DNA from: Pseudomonas faucium
GTDB taxonomy: Bacteria; Pseudomonadota; Gammaproteobacteria; Pseudomonadales; Pseudomonadaceae
Length of the DNA: 64,000 nt
Assembly: GCF_021602585.1 (NCBI RefSeq)
Contig: NZ_BQIP01000005.1
Location: 186,001 to 250,000, forward strand
Direction: 5' to 3'
In this document: piece after piece, positions 1 through 6,337 of the stretch
Layout of the letters: each line of letters begins with the position of its first letter
Numbering within the stretch: position 1 is the first letter of the stretch
Notes under the pieces: model-generated
Told to the model about the DNA's origin: nothing
Database searches by the model: none
What the model saw: only the letters and a program-made list of their open reading frames with translations
Translations under genes and position numbers: made by a program

Positions 1-534
1 CCGCAGCTGTTTCTCAAGTCCGACACCCACTGGAGCCCGGAAGGCGCGCGGTTATCGGCCTACGAGCTGGCGCGCCAGCGCCCGCAGCTGCTCGGTGACC
101 AGGTGTACGTGTCGCACAAGGCCGGCGAGAAGAGCGTCAAGGGCGACCTGATGAACTACATCCAGTTCGACCACGCGCGCCTGGCGCCGCAGTTCGGCCC
201 CAACCCGATCGCCCTGTACGAAACCCTCAAGGCCGAGCAGCAGGCCGACGACCTGTTCGCCGAGCAGGACCAGAGCCTGCTGCTGGTGGGCACCAGCTAC
301 AGCAAGATCGACGACTGGAATTTCGTCGGCTTTCTCAAGGAAGCGCTCAACCGCGACCTGTTGAGCATCGCCGTGGAAGCCCGCGGCCCGTTCGAGGCGA
401 TGAACCAGTTCCTGGCCAGCGACCAGCTGGCCAATGCGCAGATCGACACCGTGGTCTGGGAATTCCCCCTGCGCACCCTGCTTGCCCACCGGCCCGGCTC
501 ACTCAGCCGCAGCGCCACGCCGCAACATTTCTGA
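1..534 (+). CDS. AlgJ-like alginate O-acetyltransferase, C-terminal part
   Basis: This is the 3' part of a gene that begins before the window; 177 codons are visible. It is a SGNH/GDSL-type protein of the AlgJ/AlgX family, which acts in the periplasm on acetylation of mannuronate polymers. The family D-x-H pair is seen in FLKSDTHW (codons 8 and 10) and the nucleophile serine in LVGTSYS (codon 99), so the catalytic core looks intact. WEFPLRTL near the end matches the conserved end of AlgJ. It lies 18 bases ahead of an algF-like gene, as algJ does in the alginate operon, but the genes after that do not follow the canonical order. It could also be an AlgJ homologue from another acetylated polymer system such as acetylated cellulose. 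The algL- and algG-like neighbours favour an alginate-type product. Confidence 0.8.
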   Translation, partial: PQLFLKSDTHWSPEGARLSAYELARQRPQLLGDQVYVSHKAGEKSVKGDLMNYIQFDHARLAPQFGPNPIALYETLKAEQQADDLFAEQDQSLLLVGTSYSKIDDWNFVGFLKEALNRDLLSIAVEARGPFEAMNQFLASDQLANAQIDTVVWEFPLRTLLAHRPGSLSRSATPQHF

Positions 535-552
535 CGAATCATGGAGAACCTG

Positions 553-1182
553 ATGAAACTGACCCACCTGTTCGCTGCCATCGCCCTGGCCACCGCCAGC
601 CACGCCACCCTGGCCGCCGAGGGCAATGCCGACCTGTATGACGCGGTGGCCCCGGCCGACTCGGCGTTCGTGCGCGTGCTCAACCTGTCCGACAGCAACA
701 TCGACGTGACCCTCAGCGGCAAGGTCAACCCGCAGCGGGTCGCCGCCGGCCAGCTCAGCGGCTACCGCTTCACCCCGGCAGGGGCGCACAAGATCGCCGT
801 CGCCGGCAAGGCCATCGAGCCGCAGCTCAAGGCCAATGCCGCCAGCACCGTGGTGTATGACGGCAAGCAACTGACGCTGATCAGCGACAAGTACGTCAAC
901 GAGCCGAAAAAGGCCCAGATCGCCTTCTACAACCTGACCCCAGCCCAGGCTGCGCTGAAGACCTCCGATGGCAAGCACGAGGTGGTCGCCCCGCTCGCCA
1001 ACGGCCAGACCGGCACGCGCATGGTCAACGAAATCAAGATCGACTTCGCCGCCTATGCCCAGGACACCAAGGTCGCCAGCTTCGACGAGCAGTTCCTCAA
1101 GAAGGGCCGCTCCTACAGCTATGTGCTGCTGCCGGGCAACCGCAGCATGACCCTGGCCAACAGCATCGACCCCACCGAGTGA
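553..1182 (+). CDS. AlgF-like periplasmic acetylation protein
   Basis: A 209-residue secreted protein with a signal peptide ending near ATLAAEG. The body opens with DLYDAVAPADSAFVRVLNLS, which resembles AlgF (DGALYGP..GSAFVRAYN). AlgF is a periplasmic adaptor needed for O-acetylation of alginate, working with AlgI, AlgJ and AlgX. I start it at the second ATG (553) because GGAG at 543-546 is well placed for it; an ATG at 541 lies four codons upstream. It sits between algJ-like and algX-like genes and is clearly co-oriented with them. Similarity to classical AlgF is recognisable but low, consistent with a divergent paralogous cluster. Confidence 0.8.
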   Translation: MKLTHLFAAIALATASHATLAAEGNADLYDAVAPADSAFVRVLNLSDSNIDVTLSGKVNPQRVAAGQLSGYRFTPAGAHKIAVAGKAIEPQLKANAASTVVYDGKQLTLISDKYVNEPKKAQIAFYNLTPAQAALKTSDGKHEVVAPLANGQTGTRMVNEIKIDFAAYAQDTKVASFDEQFLKKGRSYSYVLLPGNRSMTLANSIDPTE

Positions 1183-1209
1183 CGCCCACGCTGCAAGGAT
1201 GAATGGCAC

Positions 1210-2610
1210 ATGAAGACGCTTCTAACCTCCGCCCTGGGCCTGGCCATGGCCGTGCTCAGCCTGCCCGGCCAGGCCGCGCCGGCGGGCAAGGCCGGCTGTG
1301 AAAACCTGCAGTGCATGGTCTGCCCGGCGCTGAGCGACCCGCAACGCTATGGCGAAGGGCGCATGAAGCTGATGCGCGAGATCGTGCCCGGCAAGGACCG
1401 CTGGCTGTTCCGCTCGATGGTCGACCTGACCAACGACTTCGGCATCCCCGCCCCCATGCGCCCGGAGTTCGCCCGCCTGATGCAGGCCTTCGAGCGCCAG
1501 GGCATCCATGTGGCCATGGCGATCCAGCCGACCCGCGGGCTGATGCACCGCGACAAGCTGCTGCCGGGGCAACTGCACGGCTTCGACTACGCCCGCGCCA
1601 GCAGCAACCTGGGCAGCTACCTGGGCCAGCTGCGCCAGGGCGGCGCGGTGGTGGCGCCGATGATGCAGCTGGTGCAGCAGCCGCCCGAGGGCGAGTACTT
1701 CTTCCGCCGCGACCACCACTGGACGCCCAACGGCGCCGAGGCCACGGCCAAGCTGATGGCCGAGGAAATCCGCCGGCAGCCGTTCTACGCCGGGCTGGCC
1801 AAGAAGGCCTACCGCACCGAGCCGGGCGTGATGGTGCCCAAGGACGGCACGCTGAACCTGGCGCTGAGCTACATCTGTGGCAACAACTACGGTTTCCAGT
1901 ACGTGCGCGGCTACCAGACCATCCCCGAGGCCGCGGGCGCCGACGCCTTGTTCGACGAAGCGCCCGACCCCGAAGTGATCCTGGTCGGCGACAGTAACGC
2001 CGCCGCCCGTGAAGACGAGAGCAAGCAGTTCAACTTCGATGGCTACCTGAAGCAGTACCTGGGGGTGGACATCCTCAACTATGCCCTGCCGGGGGTGGGC
2101 GAGGATGGCTCGCTGCTGGAGTACCTGCTGTCTGGCGACTACAAGCCCAAGGCGCCGCCCAAGCTGATCGTCTGGGAACTGCCGGCCAACTACCGGCTCG
2201 ACTCGCCGTTGATGTACCGCCAGCTGGTGCCTGCGGTGCAGGGCGGCTGCGCGGTGTCCAAGGAGGTGCTGGGGGCGAAGCTGCAGCGCCCGGCGCTGAA
2301 GGTGGGCGAGCGCATCGAGCTGCTGAGCAATGCCGGCAGTGGGCGCCAGTCGCTGAGCGGTTCGAAGGGGTTTCTCGACATTCGCCTGAGTGACAAGAAC
2401 GTCAAGGACTTCTACATCATCGTCTATTACGACAATGGCGCGCGGGACAAGGTGTGGTTCCGCCGCGAGGCAGCGGTGACCGGGGGGCAGTATTACCTGG
2501 AGCTGAGCAAGGACCCGGCGTTTGCCGGGGCCAACTTGCTGTCGGTGTTCATGGAACCGACCAAGCCGGGGACAGTGGCTACCGATGTGGAGACGCGGCT
2601 GTGTCTGTGA
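1210..2610 (+). CDS. AlgX-like alginate O-acetyltransferase
   Basis: A 466-residue protein, close to the usual AlgX length of about 474. It has a signal peptide (cleavage near GQAAPA) and an N-terminal CxxLQCMVCP segment resembling the cysteine-rich start of AlgX. The SGNH-type catalytic region includes RRDHHWTP (D168, H170) and VGDSN with the probable nucleophile S262, equivalent to D174, H176 and S269 of P. aeruginosa AlgX. The last ~120 residues match the position of the AlgX carbohydrate-binding module. AlgX transfers acetyl groups to mannuronate residues in the periplasm. It begins 28 bases after the algF-like gene and its stop overlaps a GTG that may start the lyase gene. In canonical operons algX lies upstream of algL and algI, not after algF. 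Confidence 0.85.
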   Translation: MKTLLTSALGLAMAVLSLPGQAAPAGKAGCENLQCMVCPALSDPQRYGEGRMKLMREIVPGKDRWLFRSMVDLTNDFGIPAPMRPEFARLMQAFERQGIHVAMAIQPTRGLMHRDKLLPGQLHGFDYARASSNLGSYLGQLRQGGAVVAPMMQLVQQPPEGEYFFRRDHHWTPNGAEATAKLMAEEIRRQPFYAGLAKKAYRTEPGVMVPKDGTLNLALSYICGNNYGFQYVRGYQTIPEAAGADALFDEAPDPEVILVGDSNAAAREDESKQFNFDGYLKQYLGVDILNYALPGVGEDGSLLEYLLSGDYKPKAPPKLIVWELPANYRLDSPLMYRQLVPAVQGGCAVSKEVLGAKLQRPALKVGERIELLSNAGSGRQSLSGSKGFLDIRLSDKNVKDFYIIVYYDNGARDKVWFRREAAVTGGQYYLELSKDPAFAGANLLSVFMEPTKPGTVATDVETRLCL

Positions 2611-3842
2611 AGAGTGTATTGCCGGGGCTGGGGCTGCTTTGCAGCCCTTTCGCGACACAAGGCCGCTCCTACAAGGATCGCGCGGCGCCTGTAGGAGCGG
2701 CCTTGCGTCGCGAAAGGGGCGCAACGCGCCCCCAGAACCTCGCGCTGCTGCTGGCCTTCTCCCTATGGCTCCCGCAAACCCAGGCCGCGCAATCCATCTG
2801 GCCCGCCCACAGCACCCCACAGTCGGCCATGATCGCCGACTACCGCACCCTGTCCTGCACCCAGGAGCCGCCCGCGCCCTACACCGGCACCCTGCACCTG
2901 CAAAGCAAGTACGACCAGCGCGATGCCAGCAAGTCGACCCTGCGCAGCAGCCCCGACGCCGACAGCGAGCGCATCGGCAAGCAGGTCAAGCAGTTCGTCG
3001 GCGGCCTGATCTACGCCAGCAAGCGCTTCCAGCGCGCCAAGAAGCCCCAGCAGGCCAACATGGCCCTGGCCTGCCAGGACCAATGGCTGCAGCGCTGGGC
3101 CGAAGCCGGCGCGCTGCTCAACCCCGATGCCAGCGGCACCGGCATGGCCGCACGCAAATGGGCGTTGGCGGCCATGGCCGGCAGCGTGCTGCTGACCCAG
3201 GCCGCCAGCGACGGCAAGCTGCAACTGAGCCCGGCGCAGAAAACCTGGTTCAGCCGCCTGGGCGAATTGGTGATCGCCGAATACGACCCACGCCGCACGG
3301 CCAAGGGCGTGTACTTCAACAACCACGACTACTGGGCGGCCTGGGCCGTGGCCGCCACCGGCATGCTGGTGGGCCGCGACGACTTCATCCAGTGGGCCGA
3401 CGGCAACCTGCGCCGCGGCCTGGCCCAGGCAGTGCGCAGCAGCGACGGCAGCTATGCCTACCTGCCGCTGGAAGTGGCGCGCAGCAAGCTGGCCGCCACC
3501 TACAGCCAGTACGCGCTGGTACCGCTGGTGCTGCTGGCAGAATCGGCACGCGCCAATGGCCTGGGCTGGAGCGCCGAAGACCAGCACACCCTGGACCTGC
3601 TGGCCAACTTCGCCGCCCGCAGCGTGCTCGCCCCCGATGAGCTACCCGAACTCAAGGGCCAGGCACAAACCGACGTTGCGCCCTACAAGCTGGCCTGGCT
3701 GATCCCGTTCCTCGAGCGTAACCCCCGGCACGCCCTGGCGCGCCAGCTGTACGACAGCGAAGACGGCGAGGTGGACAACTACAGCCAGCTCGGTGGCCCG
3801 CTCAAACCCTTCTACTCGCCACTGCCCGGATCAAGGAGCTGA
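2607..3842 (+). CDS. AlgL-like alginate lyase (PL5), leader interrupted by REP
   Basis: A polysaccharide lyase family 5 protein, predicted to cleave mannuronate polymers in the periplasm by beta-elimination. Family landmarks present are LHLQSKYDQRDASKSTL (conserved SKY), YFNNHDYWAAW with the catalytic-type histidine, and ATYSQYAL, where AlgL usually has YHNY and supplies the catalytic tyrosine. The start is uncertain. GTG 2607 overlaps the upstream stop and gives MKSV, but a REP inverted pair then follows in frame before the hydrophobic signal core NLALLLAFSLWLPQTQAAQ. TTG 2703 lies inside the right REP arm, five bases after AGGAG (2693-2697), and would give a shorter leader with n-region RRERGATRPQ. 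Either start keeps the mature enzyme. No ATG is available between the REP and the signal core. Confidence 0.8.
   Translation: MKSVLPGLGLLCSPFATQGRSYKDRAAPVGAALRRERGATRPQNLALLLAFSLWLPQTQAAQSIWPAHSTPQSAMIADYRTLSCTQEPPAPYTGTLHLQSKYDQRDASKSTLRSSPDADSERIGKQVKQFVGGLIYASKRFQRAKKPQQANMALACQDQWLQRWAEAGALLNPDASGTGMAARKWALAAMAGSVLLTQAASDGKLQLSPAQKTWFSRLGELVIAEYDPRRTAKGVYFNNHDYWAAWAVAATGMLVGRDDFIQWADGNLRRGLAQAVRSSDGSYAYLPLEVARSKLAATYSQYALVPLVLLAESARANGLGWSAEDQHTLDLLANFAARSVLAPDELPELKGQAQTDVAPYKLAWLIPFLERNPRHALARQLYDSEDGEVDNYSQLGGPLKPFYSPLPGSRS
2617..2735. repeat. REP inverted pair inside the algL-like leader
   Basis: Two 29-base arms, 2645-2673 and 2690-2718, are inverted copies with one mismatch. They are of the GTAGGAGCGGCCTTG..CGCGAAAGGG type common in P. 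putida. The GC-rich flanks (about 2617-2644 and 2719-2735) look like part of the same element. It lies within coding sequence, unlike the other REPs here. Confidence 0.75.
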
Positions 3843-3845
3843 ACC

Positions 3846-5300
3846 ATGGCCGCCCTCGCCCGCTTTTCCCTCACCTGCCTGGCCGCCTTGTGCCTGGCCG
3901 GCACGGCCCAAGCCGCCAGCCAGGCGCTGCCGGCCAACCAGACGGTGACCCAGCTGACCCAGGACCAGCGCCAGCTCAAGGTCGAGCAGCTGCGCCAGCA
4001 GGTGCGCCAGGCCGTGGCCTTCCAGCAGGCCGAACGCCCGCGCCCGGCAGGCCGCGCCAGCGTCAGCCTGCAGCCGATGTTCTCGGCCCAGGCCGGCAGC
4101 TGGCCGTTCGAACCGTTCGTCAACAACGGCCTGTTCCGCGCCATCGCCGGCTACCAGGCGCATCACCCGCAGGTGGTGCAGCTGCGCGGCGGCAGCATCA
4201 CCCTGGCGCAGTTGCACGATGCCCTTGGCGACCCGCGCATCCTCAAGCGCTACAAGGACGGCTACCTGCTCAGCTACCCGCTGCTGATCGCAGCCGATGC
4301 CGGGCTGGTGATCGAAGGCACCAGCCTGTACCTGTCGAGTTTTTCCGGCACCGCGCTGATCAACCAGGGCTGGCTGGGGCTCAACCAGTCGAGCCTGGAA
4401 AGCATGGCCGGCGAGCGCCCCGGCGCCACCGAACGCGCCTGGCGCCCGTTCGTGGTGGCCTGGGCCGGCAGCCACACCCAGGTGCTCGGTTCGACCCTCA
4501 AGCGCCTGGGCTACAACGCCAACCTCTCGCGCGGCCTGACCACCGCCCTGAGCGCCCAGCAGCCGGCGAGCACGCGCCTGGCCACGGTGCTGATCCGCGA
4601 CAGCCACTTCAGCCAGATGTCCAGCGCGGTGGAGTTGCAGCACAGCCAGGCGACCATCGGCGCCAGCCAGTTCGAGCAGTCGCAGCAGTACGCCATCGAC
4701 GTGCGCGACAGCCAGCTGAAGCTTGAGGGCAACCAGCTGCGCGGCATCGACAACAACAGCGGCGTGCGCCTGCGCGGGCAAACCCAGGCGCTGGTGCAAG
4801 GCAACCTGATCCTCGGCGCGGCCAAGGCGGCCATCGAGGTCAGCGAGCAGCAAGGGGCGGTGCTGTTGGCAGGCAATCGTATCGGCGACAGCCGTGGCAA
4901 TGGCATCCAGTTGCGCAACCTGGCACCGACCGCGGCGGCGCCGCTGGTGATCGACGACAACCTGCTGGCCAGCAGCCAGGGCAGCGCGGTGGATGCCAGC
5001 GAGGTGGGCGCCGTGGCGTTGCTCGACAACCGGATTGGCAATACCTCGGAATATGCCGTGAGCGTGCGCAACGCCGCGCCGCTGCCGGGGCCGCTGGTGC
5101 TCAGCGGCAACCGCCTGGGCCAGGTGGGCAAGGCGCTGGTGCGGGTGGAGGGGGTGCGTGATGTGGTGCTGGGGGCGAACAGCTATGAGGGCAAGCCGTT
5201 GCTGCAGAACCTGTTGATTGGGGATTTGCTGCCGTTGCAGGGGCAGCTGCTGGAGGCCACTGTGCGCCAGGGGGGCACGGTGCGGGTGCAGCAGCAGTGA
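3846..5300 (+). CDS. AlgG-like beta-helix protein, altered catalytic motif
   Basis: A 484-residue secreted protein (signal peptide to about TAQAAS) with a long right-handed parallel beta-helix of repeated short strands from about residue 200 on. The segment FVVAWAGSHTQVLGSTLKRLGYNANLSRG corresponds to the AlgG stretch before its catalytic helix turns, so it is an AlgG homologue (mannuronan C5-epimerase family, periplasmic). At the position of the family DPHD motif (AlgG YGIDPHD) it reads YAIDVRD, residues D285-D288: the proline and the catalytic-type histidine are replaced by V286 and R287. It may therefore be a non-epimerising scaffold or have another activity. It starts four bases after the lyase gene, so co-translation is likely. 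A strong REP hairpin follows its stop. Confidence 0.75.
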   Translation: MAALARFSLTCLAALCLAGTAQAASQALPANQTVTQLTQDQRQLKVEQLRQQVRQAVAFQQAERPRPAGRASVSLQPMFSAQAGSWPFEPFVNNGLFRAIAGYQAHHPQVVQLRGGSITLAQLHDALGDPRILKRYKDGYLLSYPLLIAADAGLVIEGTSLYLSSFSGTALINQGWLGLNQSSLESMAGERPGATERAWRPFVVAWAGSHTQVLGSTLKRLGYNANLSRGLTTALSAQQPASTRLATVLIRDSHFSQMSSAVELQHSQATIGASQFEQSQQYAIDVRDSQLKLEGNQLRGIDNNSGVRLRGQTQALVQGNLILGAAKAAIEVSEQQGAVLLAGNRIGDSRGNGIQLRNLAPTAAAPLVIDDNLLASSQGSAVDASEVGAVALLDNRIGNTSEYAVSVRNAAPLPGPLVLSGNRLGQVGKALVRVEGVRDVVLGANSYEGKPLLQNLLIGDLLPLQGQLLEATVRQGGTVRVQQQ

Positions 5301-5301
5301 T

Positions 5302-5399
5302 TGATCGGGCCCTATCGCCGGCAAGCCGGCTCCCACAGGAGCCTTCCGTGCCCATGCGATAGGTGTGGGAGCCGGCTTGCCGGCGATAGGGCCCGATCA
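5302..5399. repeat. REP inverted pair, likely bidirectional terminator
   Basis: Two perfect 36-base inverted arms, 5302-5337 and 5364-5399, separated by 26 bases, with the P. putida REP core GCCGGCAAGCCGGC. The element fills the gap between the convergent algG-like and GNAT genes and can form a long hairpin in either transcript. Confidence 0.9.
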
Positions 5400-5401
5400 G
5401 T

Positions 5402-5833
5402 TCACCCCACCACCCGCTGCATACGCACGAAACACTCATCCTCGCCCATCTCGACAAACCCATGGCGCAGGTACAGCCGCCGCGCCGGGTTGCTCTTGAA
5501 CACCATCAACCTCAGCAACGGCAAGCGCCGCTGCCCGGCCCAAACGGCCAACTGCTCCAGCACCCAGCCGCCCACCCCGCGCCCACGCTGCTCTGGCCGC
5601 AAATGCAGCTCGCGAATGAACAGCGCCTGGCGGTCCTGGCTGAGGCTGCAGAAACCCAGCACGTTGTCCCCCTCGACGATCAGCCACTGCTCGCGCCAGC
5701 CCCAGGCCTGGTCGAAGGCCTCTTCAACCCACAGCAGATCGAACTGGCGGTAATAAGGCAGCATCGCCCGGCGCGTGAGGTCGCGGGCGAAGGTGCAGTG
5801 CTGGTCGCCGGCGCGCTTGAGTTCAAGGGGCAT
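5402..5833 (-). CDS. GNAT family N-acetyltransferase
   Basis: A 143-residue GCN5-related acetyltransferase. The acetyl-CoA binding motif A is visible as RELHLRPEQRGRGVGGWVLEQLA, followed by FKSNPARRLYLRHGFVEMGEDE, the typical C-terminal beta-alpha unit. The substrate cannot be told from sequence. I start at MPLELKRAG because its ATG (5833) overlaps the end of the DUF488 gene by 11 bases, suggesting translational coupling. A longer reading frame upstream only repeats the DUF488 region in another frame. Confidence 0.85.
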   Translation of the reverse strand: MPLELKRAGDQHCTFARDLTRRAMLPYYRQFDLLWVEEAFDQAWGWREQWLIVEGDNVLGFCSLSQDRQALFIRELHLRPEQRGRGVGGWVLEQLAVWAGQRRLPLLRLMVFKSNPARRLYLRHGFVEMGEDECFVRMQRVVG

Positions 5834-6209
5834 AGCACACCGGCGAACTGCCCGGCGCGCGCCGTTCCCATTCCTCTTCGAGCCAGGCGGCCAGCACCTG
5901 GGCGTTGTTGTGCTCGGTGTCCTTGCCGGCATACAGCAGGGTCAGGTCACCCTTGGCCAGCCAGTCCAGCAGTGGATACCAGTGCTCGGGATGGGCTGCC
6001 AGCTCCTGCCGATAGCGCTGGGCGAACGCATTGAAATCGAGCTCGCCCTGGTGAAACGCCTTGCGCAATCGAGCCGACGGCGCCACCTCGCGCAGCCACT
6101 GGCCGTGCAACTCATCCTTGCGTTTGTTGCGCGGCCACAGGCGGTCGACCAGCACCCGCTGGCCATCGCCGGGGTCAGCCGCGTCATAGACGCGCTTGCA
6201 GCGAATCAT
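5823..6209 (-). CDS. DUF488 family protein
   Basis: A 128-residue protein beginning MIRCKRVYDAADPGDGQRVLVDRLWPR, the standard opening of the DUF488 family (YeaO-like), with the conserved GDLTLLYAGKD segment later. Function is not established; the family is often found near stress or metabolism genes. It has a good AGGAG site ahead of its ATG and is the first gene of a two-gene unit with the GNAT gene. Confidence 0.85.
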   Translation of the reverse strand: MIRCKRVYDAADPGDGQRVLVDRLWPRNKRKDELHGQWLREVAPSARLRKAFHQGELDFNAFAQRYRQELAAHPEHWYPLLDWLAKGDLTLLYAGKDTEHNNAQVLAAWLEEEWERRAPGSSPVCYAP

Positions 6210-6337
6210 GGGGTTCTCCTGCCTTTACCACTCGTCTTGAGCCTAGGTAATTCATTGACCGAGGTCACGTCCCGGTAACGAATTGTTTCTATGCTGACAG
6301 CCTTCGGCACCTTCGCCTGAAGCCACTCGGAGCCACC

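Noticed and set aside
2454-2606. Extended N-terminus of the lyase gene inside algX-like
   Set aside because: It overlaps a well-conserved algX-like C-terminus in another frame and would put the signal peptide far inside the protein.
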